Assembly: GCF_007858285.1 (NCBI RefSeq)
Contig: NZ_VFIL01000006.1
Coordinates: 248,001 to 312,000 of the forward strand
DNA length: 64,000 nucleotides
From: Pseudomonas brenneri
GTDB taxonomy: Bacteria; Pseudomonadota; Gammaproteobacteria; Pseudomonadales; Pseudomonadaceae
Reading direction: 5' to 3'
This document shows, in pieces, positions 45,044 through 53,969 of the stretch (the stretch's first letter is position 1; every line of letters starts with the position of its first letter). Under the pieces are notes generated by a model that was not told the origin of the DNA, made no database searches, and saw only the letters and a list, made by a program, of their open reading frames with translations. The position numbers were made by a program, and so were the translations under genes.

Positions 45044-47119
45044 ATGACTGAACTGTCGCAGGTGTCGGTGACGGCACTCAAGGGTGTCGGTGAATCCATG
45101 GCCGAGAAACTGGCCAAGGTTGGCCTGGAAAACCTCCAGGACGTGCTGTTTCACCTGCCCCTGCGTTACCAGGACCGCACCCGTGTAGTGCCCATCGGCC
45201 ATCTGCGCCCCGGGCAGGATGCCGTGGTCGAGGGCACCGTCAGCGGTGCAGATGTGGTGATGGGCAAGCGCCGCAGCCTGGTGGTGCGCCTGCAGGACGG
45301 TACCGGTGGCCTGAGCCTGCGCTTCTACCATTTCAGCAACGCACAAAAGGAAGGCCTCAAGCGTGGCACCCGCGTGCGTTGCTACGGTGAAGCCCGGCCA
45401 GGGGCCTCGGGCCTGGAAATCTATCACCCGGAATATCGCGCCATCACCGGCGACGAGCCACCACCGGTAGACACCACCCTCACCCCGATCTACCCGCTCA
45501 CCGAAGGCCTGACGCAACAGCGCCTGCGCCAATTATGCATGCAGACCCTGGCCCTGCTCGGCCCGCAAAGCCTGCCCGACTGGCTACCGCAGGAGCTGGC
45601 CCGGGACTACCAGTTGGCGCCCCTGGATGACGCGATCCGCTACCTGCACCATCCACCGGCCGATGCCGATGTCGATGAGCTAGCTCTGGGTCATCACTGG
45701 GCCCAGCATCGCCTGGCCTTTGAAGAACTGCTGACCCATCAACTGTCCCAGCAACGCCTGCGCGAAAGCATGCGTTCCCTGCGCGCGCCGGCGATGCCCA
45801 AGGCCACGCGCCTGCCCGCGCAATACCTGGCCAACCTGGGCTTTGCGCCGACCGGTGCACAACAGCGCGTAGGCAATGAAATCGCCTACGACCTGAGCCA
45901 GAAAGAACCCATGCTGCGCCTGATCCAGGGCGACGTCGGTGCCGGCAAGACCGTGGTCGCCGCCCTGGCTGCGCTGCAGGCCCTGGAGGCCGGTTATCAA
46001 GTGGCCCTGATGGCGCCGACCGAGATCCTTGCCGAACAGCACTTCATCACCTTCAAGCGCTGGCTCGAACCCCTGGGCCTGGAAGTGGCGTGGCTAGCGG
46101 GCAAGCTCAAGGGCAAGAACCGCACGGCCGCCCTGGAGCAGATCGCTGCCGGCGCACCGATGGTGGTGGGCACTCACGCGCTGTTTCAGGACGAAGTGAA
46201 ATTCAAGAACCTGGCCCTGGTGATCATCGACGAACAGCACCGTTTCGGTGTGCAGCAACGCCTGGCCCTGCGCGAAAAAGGCGTGGGCGGACGGATGAAT
46301 CCGCACCAGTTGATCATGACCGCCACCCCGATCCCACGCACCTTGGCCATGAGTGCCTACGCCGATCTCGACACCTCGATTCTCGATGAACTGCCGCCCG
46401 GCCGCACCCCGGTCAACACCGTGCTGGTCACCGACACCCGTCGGGTCGAAGTGATCGAACGGGTACGCGGGGCCTGCACCGAAGGGCGCCAGGCCTATTG
46501 GGTGTGTACGCTGATCGAAGAGTCGGAAGAGCTGACCTGCCAGGCGGCTGAAACCACCTATGAAGACCTCACCAGTGCCTTGGGCGAGCTCAAGGTCGGG
46601 CTGATCCACGGGCGCATGAAGCCTGCGGAAAAAGCCGCGGTGATGGCCGAGTTCAAGGCCGGCAACCTGCAACTGCTGGTGGCCACTACGGTGATTGAAG
46701 TCGGCGTGGATGTGCCCAACGCCAGCCTGATGATCATCGAAAACCCCGAGCGCCTGGGCCTGGCTCAATTGCACCAACTGCGTGGCCGCGTCGGTCGGGG
46801 CAGTGCCGCCAGTCACTGCGTGCTGCTCTACCATCCGCCGCTGTCGCAGATTGGTCGCCAGCGCCTGGGGATCATGCGCGAAACCAACGATGGCTTCGTG
46901 ATTGCCGAAAAGGATCTGGAACTGCGCGGCCCAGGCGAGATGCTTGGCACCCGCCAGACCGGGTTGCTGCAGTTCAAGGTCGCTGACCTGATGCGTGATG
47001 CCGACCTGCTGCCAGCGGTGCGCGACGCCGCCCAGGCCCTGCTGGAACGCTGGCCGCACCACGTCAGCCCGTTGCTCGATCGCTGGCTGCGTCATGGCCA
47101 GCAATACGGCCAGGTCTGA
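45044..47119 (+). CDS. recG: ATP-dependent DNA helicase RecG
   Basis: Remodels stalled replication forks, Holliday junctions and R-loops. It has 691 residues. The N-terminal wedge/OB domain is about 5-160 (SQVSVTALKGVGESMAEKLA, LPLRYQDRTRVVPIG). The helicase core follows with Walker A GDVGAGKT, the DExH-like box VIIDEQHRFGVQQR, MTATPIPRTLAMS, and the C-terminal motifs ATTVIEVGVDVPNASLMIIE and QLRGRVGRG. The start is ATG 45044, as the frame further left overlaps oxyR without conservation. It is followed by a large REP element. Confidence 0.97.
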   Translation: MTELSQVSVTALKGVGESMAEKLAKVGLENLQDVLFHLPLRYQDRTRVVPIGHLRPGQDAVVEGTVSGADVVMGKRRSLVVRLQDGTGGLSLRFYHFSNAQKEGLKRGTRVRCYGEARPGASGLEIYHPEYRAITGDEPPPVDTTLTPIYPLTEGLTQQRLRQLCMQTLALLGPQSLPDWLPQELARDYQLAPLDDAIRYLHHPPADADVDELALGHHWAQHRLAFEELLTHQLSQQRLRESMRSLRAPAMPKATRLPAQYLANLGFAPTGAQQRVGNEIAYDLSQKEPMLRLIQGDVGAGKTVVAALAALQALEAGYQVALMAPTEILAEQHFITFKRWLEPLGLEVAWLAGKLKGKNRTAALEQIAAGAPMVVGTHALFQDEVKFKNLALVIIDEQHRFGVQQRLALREKGVGGRMNPHQLIMTATPIPRTLAMSAYADLDTSILDELPPGRTPVNTVLVTDTRRVEVIERVRGACTEGRQAYWVCTLIEESEELTCQAAETTYEDLTSALGELKVGLIHGRMKPAEKAAVMAEFKAGNLQLLVATTVIEVGVDVPNASLMIIENPERLGLAQLHQLRGRVGRGSAASHCVLLYHPPLSQIGRQRLGIMRETNDGFVIAEKDLELRGPGEMLGTRQTGLLQFKVADLMRDADLLPAVRDAAQALLERWPHHVSPLLDRWLRHGQQYGQV

Positions 47120-47130
47120 CCCAGCGCCCC

Positions 47131-47230
47131 TGTAGGAGCGAGCTTGCTCGCGAAGAACTCACAGGCGCCACGTATATGCCGGTGCCCCGCGTTATCGCTA
47201 AGGTTCTTCGCGAGCAAGCTCGCTCCTACA
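47131..47230. repeat. REP-type inverted repeat, family shared with 21851
   Basis: Perfect 28-base arms (47131-47158 and 47203-47230, starting TGTAGGAGCGAGCTTGCTCG) flank a 44-base centre. The first 31 bases are identical to those at 21851. It lies between recG and the HDOD gene. Confidence 0.88.
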
Positions 47231-47331
47231 GTAATGGGGACCGCCAACACCATCACAAACCACAGTTAGACACCACTCAGCCGGACCAAGCTGGTTATAC
47301 TCCAAGCAAATGTAGGAGATTGGATCCGGCC

Positions 47332-48732
47332 ATGTCAGAAGTTGCCCACGCCACAGCCCCGCCGACCGCACCCTCGGTCATTCGGGACCTGCTCGCGAAA
47401 CTCGCCATCAGCTACACGCAAGTCACCGAACACCCAGGGCTGAATCCGGCCCGAAAGGTTCAAGCGGTGCTGCTCGATGACGCCGTGGGCGCCCTCATGG
47501 TGCTGTTCCCCCAGAGCCAATTGCTGGACCTCAACCGCCTCACCGAACTGACCGGCCGCAACCTGACTGCTGTCTCGCCGGAACGCCTGGAGCGCATGCT
47601 CGGCAAGCACAGCCTGAGCCTGTTGCCTGGTCTGCCGCCGCTGACCAGTTCACCGTGCCTGTACGAAGAAAGTCTGCTGCGCGAGCCAACCCTGCTGGTG
47701 CATTCGGGCGAAGCCACGGTGCTGCTGGAAATCACCAGCGATGACTTCAAGCGCATGCTGAGCAAGGCCAGTGCCGCCAACTTCGGCGAGCCCCTGAGCA
47801 GCATCCGGCCCAACTTCGACCGTCCTGCCGACGATCGTGACGAGATCACCCAGGCAATGCAGGCGTTTACCGCCCGCCGCATCCAGCAACGCCTGGAAGC
47901 CACCATCGAGATCCCGCCGCTGGCCGATACCGCGCAGAAGATCATCAAGCTGCGGGTCGATCCCAACGCGACCATCGACGACATTACCGGCGTGGTCGAA
48001 ACCGACCCAGCCCTGGCCGCGCAAGTCGTGAGCTGGGCGGCATCGCCGTATTACGCCTCGCCGGGCAAGATCCGCTCGGTGGAAGATGCGATTGTGCGCG
48101 TGCTGGGCTTCGACCTGGTGATCAACCTGGCCCTCGGCCTGGCGCTGGGCAAGACCTTGAGCCTGCCCAAGGACCATCCGCAACAGGCTACGCCCTACTG
48201 GCACCAGTCGATCTACACCGCGGCGGTAATCGAAGGGCTGACCCGTGCCATGCCGCGCGCCCAGCGCCCGGAAGCCGGCCTGACCTACCTGGCGGGCCTG
48301 CTGCACAACTTTGGCTATCTGTTGCTGGCCCACGTCTTCCCGCCGCACTTCTCGCTGATCTGCCGGCACCTGGAGGTCAACCCGCACCTGTGCCACAGCT
48401 ATGTCGAGCAACACTTGCTGGGGATCAGCCGCGAGCAGATCGGTGCCTGGTTGATGCGTTACTGGGACATGCCGCAAGAGCTGTCCACTGCCCTGCGCTT
48501 CCAGCATGACCCGACCTACGACGGCCAATACGCCGAATACCCGAACCTGGTGTGCCTGGCCGTACGCCTGTTGCGCGGGCGCGGCATCGGCTCCGGGCCT
48601 GAGGCCGAGATCCCGGACGAGCTGCTGGAGCGCCTGGGCCTGGACCGCAGCAAAGCTGAGGATGTAGTGAGCAAGGTGCTGGATGCCGAGGTGTTGTTGC
48701 GGGAGTTGGCGTCGCAGTTCAGCCAGGGGTGA
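47332..48732 (+). CDS. YbaK-like/HDOD-domain fusion protein
   Basis: Protein of 466 residues with two parts. Residues about 10-150 resemble the YbaK/ProX aminoacyl-tRNA deacylase fold (VIRDLLAKLAISYTQVTEHP, ARKVQAVLLDDAVGALMVLF). Residues about 190-400 are an HDOD domain (IPPLADTAQKIIKLRVDPNA, VETDPALAAQVVSWAASPYY, GLLHNFGYLLLAHVFPPHFS), a signalling module related to HD phosphohydrolases but usually lacking the metal HD pair. A C-terminal tail follows. It corresponds to PA5346. The frame is open upstream through the REP element, but the start at ATG 47332 begins the conserved part. Its partner pathway is unknown; HDOD proteins are often linked to motility or c-di-GMP signalling. Confidence 0.85.
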   Translation: MSEVAHATAPPTAPSVIRDLLAKLAISYTQVTEHPGLNPARKVQAVLLDDAVGALMVLFPQSQLLDLNRLTELTGRNLTAVSPERLERMLGKHSLSLLPGLPPLTSSPCLYEESLLREPTLLVHSGEATVLLEITSDDFKRMLSKASAANFGEPLSSIRPNFDRPADDRDEITQAMQAFTARRIQQRLEATIEIPPLADTAQKIIKLRVDPNATIDDITGVVETDPALAAQVVSWAASPYYASPGKIRSVEDAIVRVLGFDLVINLALGLALGKTLSLPKDHPQQATPYWHQSIYTAAVIEGLTRAMPRAQRPEAGLTYLAGLLHNFGYLLLAHVFPPHFSLICRHLEVNPHLCHSYVEQHLLGISREQIGAWLMRYWDMPQELSTALRFQHDPTYDGQYAEYPNLVCLAVRLLRGRGIGSGPEAEIPDELLERLGLDRSKAEDVVSKVLDAEVLLRELASQFSQG

Positions 48733-48755
48733 AGCGGGCGTCTGTTGTATCGCTA

Positions 48756-48835
48756 TCGCGAGCAAGCCCGCTCCCACATTCGACCGCATTCCAAAGTTGG
48801 AACCCGGTCGAATGTGGGAGCGGGCTTGCTCGCGA
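48756..48835. repeat. REP-type inverted repeat in reversed orientation
   Basis: Arms of 30 bases at 48756-48785 and 48806-48835 begin TCGCGAGCAAGCCCGCTCCC and its complement. Compared with 8453, the arms are turned inside out: the GTGGGAG ends face the centre here and face outward there. It lies between the convergent HDOD and SCP2-like genes. Confidence 0.85.
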
Positions 48836-48862
48836 AGAGTTCACCTCGGTCTGACTGAAGCC

Positions 48863-49237
48863 CTACTTCTTTTTCTTCGGCTTCAAATACTTGGTCAACC
48901 CCTGGAACCACATCACCAGGGCCGGGTTGCCCTTGATCTGGATCGACTTGTCCTGAATCCCTGTCATGAACGCCAGTTGCTTGTTCTTCGCCTGCATCGT
49001 GGCGAAGCCGTAGGCGGCGTCTTTGAAGGCAATAGCAAACGCAGGCTCCGGGTGGACACCCGAGCGGCTGGTGATGCGCTGGTCTTTGACGATGAAGTGA
49101 CGGGCAACCTTGCCGTCAAGGGTCTGCAGCTGGAACGCCAGGTCCTTGTCACCCAACTGCTGCTGGAATGCAGGGTTGTTGCGGCTGGCTTTGGCCATCA
49201 TCAGGCCCAGCACCCACAGAAGAAAACGAAATTTCAT
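48863..49237 (-). CDS. Small SCP2-like (sterol carrier-type) protein
   Basis: Protein of 124 residues. A hydrophobic N-terminus (KFRFLLWVLGLMMAKA, about 2-17) could be a membrane anchor. The rest resembles an SCP2 lipid-binding domain: LAFQLQTLDGKVARHFIVKD, PEPAFAIAFKDAAYGFATM, and GIQDKSIQIKGNPALVMWFQ, the helix pattern that closes the SCP2 pocket. It ends in a run of lysines. The match is by eye and moderate. ATG 49237 has GAGG eight bases upstream. It lies between the HDOD gene and the type VI locus and is on the same strand as the latter, but a hairpin at 49302 separates them. Confidence 0.6.
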   Translation of the reverse strand: MKFRFLLWVLGLMMAKASRNNPAFQQQLGDKDLAFQLQTLDGKVARHFIVKDQRITSRSGVHPEPAFAIAFKDAAYGFATMQAKNKQLAFMTGIQDKSIQIKGNPALVMWFQGLTKYLKPKKKK

Positions 49238-49301
49238 GCACACGGCCTCAGTGTAATTATTGGGTGGCCGCAGCAGTTTAACGATTTGTGCGCGGAACGC
49301 T

Positions 49302-49331
49302 ACCGATCTCCCGCGTTAGCAGGAGATCGGT
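49302..49331 (-). terminator. Hairpin at the 3' end of the type VI operon
   Basis: ACCGATCTCC and GGAGATCGGT form a perfect 10-base stem with a ten-base loop, 31 bases past the tagQ stop on the minus strand. No T tract follows. It is probably the operon end and may stabilise the message. Confidence 0.55.
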
Positions 49332-49362
49332 TGGCGTTTACCGCTTATAGCAACAACTTGGC

Positions 49363-50292
49363 TTAAACGTTAGGGCAAGGCACCGGTGCCCAGTCAGCCA
49401 GATTCGGATCGCGGCAGGTGCCTTCGATCTGCGCTTTACCGGCGCTGGCCACTTGCTTGCTCTCGGCCTGCTTGACCTTGACGGTCTGGATGGTTTTCTC
49501 GGTGCTCACCGCTTCTGTCGGCACCTTGGGTAGTGGCGGACGCTTGGTCACGACTTTGCTAGTCGATTTGCCTTTCTTCGCCGGGACCACCGCCGGGGCG
49601 GCCTCTGCCGTGGCCACCGTCACCACGTCATTGCGCTGCACGCCCACCTGTTGCAGGTCTTTCTCGTAGGCCTGGGTGTAGTTGTTCAGGTCTTCGCTGG
49701 CCTTGCCGTTGACTGCAACGACCAGGTCGTTGGACTCCTTGAGGCCGGCGACGATTTCCGCCAGGCGCTTGCGGCCTTCGGTGTCGTTGACGGTCTTGGC
49801 CTTGCGGTCGGCCACAAGCTTAGTGAACGCGCTCTGGTAGCACTGCTGGGACGCCTTGGCGTACGCGGTGCTGCGGTCGATATCGGAGGCGCTTTTGTTG
49901 AAGTCAGTGGCGTAGGACGCGATGCGCTGGTTGTCGTCGCTGATCTGCTTCTGACGCTCGGTGTAGTAACCCGCTGCGCCGCCCGCGAGGGCACCACCCG
50001 CCGCGCCAATGGCCGCGTTGCGGCCACGCTTGTCGGAGTCGCCGGTCAGGGCGCCCAACAGCGCACCACCGGCCGCGCCAAGGGCGGCGCCCGTGACGAC
50101 CGACTTGGTCATGTCCGAATCGGTGGCACGCAGGTGCTGCACCGGCTCGTAGCAACTCGGGTAGTACTCAACCTTGGTGCTCGACGCGACCTTGGAGGCC
50201 GGCGACGTGGCGCAACCTGTCAGCACAGTGCTGAAACCAGCCGCGACCAGCAGCAAGTGACGCTTGGAAACCGCCTTACGGGAAAAAAGCAT
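49363..50292 (-). CDS. tagQ: Type VI threonine-phosphorylation pathway lipoprotein TagQ
   Basis: Outer-membrane lipoprotein that, in the P. aeruginosa H1 system, holds TagR at the membrane and is needed for kinase activation. It has 309 residues. The lipobox is VLTGC with Cys27 lipidated. A glycine-zipper stretch (about 65-100; VVTGAALGAAGGALLGALTG, AAIGAAGGALAGGAAGYY) could insert in membrane. A helical middle region and a Lys/Pro-rich segment (about 230-290) follow. It is last in the operon, 83 bases after tagR. ATG 50292 follows AAAAGAGAAC; the open frame extends 29 codons upstream into that gap without conservation. Identification rests largely on the gene order ppkA-tagTSRQ. Confidence 0.85.
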   Translation of the reverse strand: MLFSRKAVSKRHLLLVAAGFSTVLTGCATSPASKVASSTKVEYYPSCYEPVQHLRATDSDMTKSVVTGAALGAAGGALLGALTGDSDKRGRNAAIGAAGGALAGGAAGYYTERQKQISDDNQRIASYATDFNKSASDIDRSTAYAKASQQCYQSAFTKLVADRKAKTVNDTEGRKRLAEIVAGLKESNDLVVAVNGKASEDLNNYTQAYEKDLQQVGVQRNDVVTVATAEAAPAVVPAKKGKSTSKVVTKRPPLPKVPTEAVSTEKTIQTVKVKQAESKQVASAGKAQIEGTCRDPNLADWAPVPCPNV

Positions 50293-50375
50293 AGGTGTGT
50301 TCTCTTTTAAGTTTGACTTGCCCAGCACGGCCCATGCCGCCTGAGTCCCTTCCAGGCTCGCCATACAACCAACGG

Positions 50376-52088
50376 TCAAGACCGCTGACCGCTCGCTGCG
50401 AGCAATTGCTTCAAAATCGTTGCCGGGTCGGCTCGCTGTTGCTTGCGATAGTTGCCGACATGGCGAACGAATAACGTCGCGCGCGTCACCAGGCTCTTGC
50501 CCAGTACCGGCTTGCGCTCCAATTCTTGCTGGATCCGTTGAAACTGCGCCTGGATCACCGCATCGGTGTAGCGCGTGCCGGTGGCCAGGTTATCGATATA
50601 GATCGCCACCGCGCCGTCCAGCGCGCTGCGGCCATTGGCGATCGCCGTGGCGAACAACTGCGCGCTGGCCTCGTCCTTGGCGTCCAGGGACTGCTGGCGA
50701 CTCTTCTGCAGATTGATCAGGCGGATGTTGTAGTTATTGATGGTCTCGGCCACCAGGGCAGCAGACTGGATCAGGTTGCCGGCCGCCTCCTCGCGCTGCT
50801 GGGCAATCAGCGACACGTTGCGCTTGAGCTCTTCGTTGACCAGCCCCAACTCGGCCTGCAACCGTGGGTCGACGCTGGCGGCGATGATGCTGTCCAGGCG
50901 TTTGGTCGGGTCTTGGGCGTCGTCGATGGCGTCGGTCAGCGCGGCCAGACGGCCCTCTTTCTGCCACTGGGCGAACAGTTCGTTGTAGCGTGAACGTGGT
51001 GCCGACAGCGCACCAATCGCCACGCGAAAACCGGTGGTCTCGTTGCTTTGCTCAGTGCCATCGGCGCCGAACAACGGGTATTCGCGGCGCATGCCGCTGA
51101 ACAGCGTGCCCTCGCCCTCCAGGTAGTTGCCGCCCTTGACGATAAAGCCGCCATAGGTGCCCTGGCGGCGGCCGGCGTGCACCAGTTGGAACGATTCCTG
51201 GACCATCTCGGCGGCGTTGCCGATCACGTCGAACATGCCGATGGGGTTCGGCAACTTGGTGCCGATGGGCATCAGTCGCGCCGCCTGGCCAGTGCCGCCG
51301 GCGACCTGGTTGAACACCGCCCAATCGGCCAGCGGGCCGTCGCTGTCGCTGCCCTCGATGCGTCGGGGGAACAACCGGCCTTCGAGGTCCTGGCGGCTCA
51401 CCGCCTGGCCGCCGCGCGCGGCGAATTCCCACTCCACTTCAGTCGGTAGCCGCACAAAGCCCAGGCCGCCATCCTCTGCCGAAGAACCACGGCCACTGAC
51501 CGGCAGCAAGTCGCGGTGGTATTTCATCAACCAGGCGCTGTACACCGCCGAGAAACGCTCGGCTTCAAAGCGCGACAGCTTGACCTTGGGCAAGCGCCCG
51601 GCCATGCCTTCAGGCACCTCGCACGCCGGGGCCGGCTCGCCGCTGGCCAGCGACTGGGCCTGGGACATGACCTGCGCGTACTGGCGCGCGGTGACTTCGT
51701 ACTTGCCGATAAAATAGAGCATCGGCTTGAGCGGGGTCTTGGCGTCGGTCTTGGGCATCAGCGGCGCGATGACCTTGTTCCAGCCCTTGGGCAAATCCTT
51801 GAGGGTGAATTGACCGTTGATAAAGTCTCGGCGATAGCCGGAGATAAACGACTGCTTGTAGCCCGCCTCACCTTCGCTGAACGGGTAGCCGAGGCTGACC
51901 TCACGGTCGTCCAGGGTGCCCTGGGCCAGGACATAGGCGTAGCGGAACACCATATTGCCTTCGCACGGCAGCGGCAGGCTGACGTCATCGGCCAACGGCT
52001 TGGGGTTGTCCAGTTTGTCGCCTGCCTCATCGGCCCAGGCCACAGAGACCAGGCTCAGCGCCACGGCGGCGGCCAATAATTTATACAT
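50376..52088 (-). CDS. tagR: Type VI threonine-phosphorylation pathway periplasmic protein TagR
   Basis: Periplasmic activator of the PpkA kinase in the P. aeruginosa H1 system. It has 570 residues. The signal peptide ends near residue 19 (LVSVAWA). A formylglycine-generating-enzyme-like (SUMF1) fold covers about 130-370: YFIGKYEVTARQYAQVM, FVRLPTEVEWEFAARGGQA, PNPIGMFDVIGNAAEMVQES and the closing TTGFRVAIGA. Alpha-helical, probably coiled-coil sequence follows (about 385-530; INNYNIRLINLQKSRQQSLD). TagR members act as regulators, and oxidase chemistry should not be assumed. ATG 52088 overlaps the end of tagS by 8 bases. Confidence 0.88.
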   Translation of the reverse strand: MYKLLAAAVALSLVSVAWADEAGDKLDNPKPLADDVSLPLPCEGNMVFRYAYVLAQGTLDDREVSLGYPFSEGEAGYKQSFISGYRRDFINGQFTLKDLPKGWNKVIAPLMPKTDAKTPLKPMLYFIGKYEVTARQYAQVMSQAQSLASGEPAPACEVPEGMAGRLPKVKLSRFEAERFSAVYSAWLMKYHRDLLPVSGRGSSAEDGGLGFVRLPTEVEWEFAARGGQAVSRQDLEGRLFPRRIEGSDSDGPLADWAVFNQVAGGTGQAARLMPIGTKLPNPIGMFDVIGNAAEMVQESFQLVHAGRRQGTYGGFIVKGGNYLEGEGTLFSGMRREYPLFGADGTEQSNETTGFRVAIGALSAPRSRYNELFAQWQKEGRLAALTDAIDDAQDPTKRLDSIIAASVDPRLQAELGLVNEELKRNVSLIAQQREEAAGNLIQSAALVAETINNYNIRLINLQKSRQQSLDAKDEASAQLFATAIANGRSALDGAVAIYIDNLATGTRYTDAVIQAQFQRIQQELERKPVLGKSLVTRATLFVRHVGNYRKQQRADPATILKQLLAASGQRS

Positions 52089-53265
52089 CTCGGATGCCCT
52101 CAGAAGCCTGGATACGCGCCACACGCCACCCTCCACACGCGGCCGCCACGGCGCTGACGCCGAGCACCGCGAGCAGGGTCAGGGCGTAATGCCGCGTCAA
52201 CAGATGACTGGCGTATTCGCCCGGCACCTGCACGAATAATTGATTCAAACCCGCCTCGGCCAGGCCATACAGACCGGCGCTGAGCATGGCGGCGAAACCC
52301 GCGCTGTAGAGCGCCTGCATCACCACAAACAGCAACAGCGCGCCGGTGGAAAATCCCAGCAGGCGCAACACCGACAATTCCCGACGCTTGCGCGCCACGG
52401 CGGCCAACGCCCCGGCGAAGATCGCCGCAAATGCACCCGCCAAGGCCAGCCCGGCGATGATCCAAAACACAATCGACAAGTTGCGGCTCAACGACTGCAC
52501 TTGGGCGATGCTCAGCGCCTGGGTCGAGACCAACAGGTCCTGCGCGGCGAAATACACCCGCAGCCCCTCTACATCGCTGAGACTGCGCGCATATAAACGA
52601 AACGCCGGATACACCCGCAGCTCGCTCACTCCCGCCGCGTCACCGTCCCAACCCAGCGCCGCTACGGCCCGGCCATCGCGGTAGTCTTCCACCGCTTCCA
52701 GCAGGCTCAACCCGGCAAACAATCCGTCCCGTGCGAACGCCTCCAGGGGCAACACCGCCAGCACTTGCAGCCGCGTATGCTGGGCCTCGACGCGCCCGGC
52801 CACTTGCCGCACAAACTGGGTTTGCAACCAATCCCCCGGCCGCGCTGCAAGCTTCTCGGCAGCGGTGTGGCTCAGCACGATCTGGTCCAGGCCCACCGGT
52901 ATCGGCAGACCGCCCAGCAACGGATCACCTGGCGCGGTTGGCAACATTTCCAGGGTCAACGCTCCCACCTGCGCCGTGGCCGCGATCTGTCGCGTGCGCG
53001 GGATGGCAAACGCTACATCGCGGCGTAGGCCAAGCTGATCGACAAAGGTGCGGCTGAAGCGACCACCGCCCAACGGGATGATTTCCCGGGTCGCCGGGTC
53101 ATTCTCCAGGCGCTCGGTCAGGCTGCTGACCAACCCGAATTTGAGGCCGAACAACACCAGCAACGGCGCGATCACGGCCACCAGCGCCAGCACCGAACAG
53201 GCCGACAGCCACCCATCGTTGCGGTAATCCTGCCAAGCAAGGGAGGCCACCAGAGGGATACGCAT
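52081..53265 (-). CDS. tagS: ABC transporter permease-like protein TagS
   Basis: Inner-membrane FtsX/MacB-like permease of 394 residues, partner of the ATPase TagT. Together they relay the envelope signal from TagQ/TagR to PpkA. There is one membrane helix near residues 17-42 (LSACSVLALVAVIAPLLVLF), a large periplasmic domain (about 45-255), then three helices in the C-terminal third (IVFWIIAGLALAGAFAAIFA, ARKRRELSVLRLLGFSTGAL, and a final one near 360-385). The RRELSVLRLLG loop is the FtsX-type coupling segment. The ATG at 53265 overlaps the tagT stop by one base, with GGAGG seven bases upstream; the GTG two codons earlier is too close to it. Confidence 0.87.
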   Translation of the reverse strand: MRIPLVASLAWQDYRNDGWLSACSVLALVAVIAPLLVLFGLKFGLVSSLTERLENDPATREIIPLGGGRFSRTFVDQLGLRRDVAFAIPRTRQIAATAQVGALTLEMLPTAPGDPLLGGLPIPVGLDQIVLSHTAAEKLAARPGDWLQTQFVRQVAGRVEAQHTRLQVLAVLPLEAFARDGLFAGLSLLEAVEDYRDGRAVAALGWDGDAAGVSELRVYPAFRLYARSLSDVEGLRVYFAAQDLLVSTQALSIAQVQSLSRNLSIVFWIIAGLALAGAFAAIFAGALAAVARKRRELSVLRLLGFSTGALLLFVVMQALYSAGFAAMLSAGLYGLAEAGLNQLFVQVPGEYASHLLTRHYALTLLAVLGVSAVAAACGGWRVARIQASEGIRDV

Positions 53266-53969
53266 CAGCACGCCTCCCCGAGGGTCGCGGTGACGCCACC
53301 GTCAGTGTCGCGCTGGCAACTGATGCGCCGCACCTGCAAGCCGCTGGCGCGGGCCAGGGGCTCGTCATGGGTGGCGATCACGCAGGCGGCGCGGTGCTCG
53401 CGGGCCTGGGCCAGCAGCGCCTGCATGACACGCTCGGCGTTAAGCGGGTCAAGGGACGCGGTCGGCTCATCCGCCAGCACCAATTGCGGGGCATGGGCCA
53501 AGGCTCGGGCGCAACTGACGCGTTGGCGTTGGCCCACCGATAACGCAGCGGGTTTCTTGGCCAACTGGTCACTGATTTGCAACTGCTCCGCCAGGCGCGC
53601 CACGCTGCCATCGTCCTTGAGCCCCAACAGTTGCCGGGACAGGGCAATATTGCCGCGCACATCGAGAAAGCCCAGCAGGCCGCCGGTCTGCAACACATAA
53701 CCGAGGTGCCGGCTGCGTAACCCGGCCAACATGGATTGCTGATTGGCGCGCCATAAACCACCAATATCCAGTTGGTTGAATTCAAACCGGCCCACCTGAT
53801 CCGGTGCCAATACCAACGCCAGCAGATCCAGCAAGGTGCTTTTGCCGCAGCCGCTCGGCCCGACAATCGCCAATTGCTCCCCGGCACACAGGTGCAACGC
53901 TGGAATCACCAGGCTATAGCGCTGGCTACCGACGCCCCGGCTCTTGTGCACCGCGCTCAGGTTCAGCAT
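53265..53969 (-). CDS. tagT: ABC transporter ATPase TagT
   Basis: Nucleotide-binding partner of TagS, 234 residues, LolD/MacB-like. Walker A is GPSGCGKST at 37-45, the Q-loop sits in YVLQTGGLLGFL, Walker B with the catalytic glutamate is LVLADEPTASLDP, and the H-loop is ATHDEPLA. The ABC signature reads LSVGQRQRV, where a valine replaces the first glycine of the usual LSGGQ. This does not necessarily abolish activity but is worth noting. Its start overlaps the ppkA stop (ATGA). In P. aeruginosa TagTS is described as a sensory complex and not a simple exporter. Confidence 0.9.
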   Translation of the reverse strand: MLNLSAVHKSRGVGSQRYSLVIPALHLCAGEQLAIVGPSGCGKSTLLDLLALVLAPDQVGRFEFNQLDIGGLWRANQQSMLAGLRSRHLGYVLQTGGLLGFLDVRGNIALSRQLLGLKDDGSVARLAEQLQISDQLAKKPAALSVGQRQRVSCARALAHAPQLVLADEPTASLDPLNAERVMQALLAQAREHRAACVIATHDEPLARASGLQVRRISCQRDTDGGVTATLGEAC

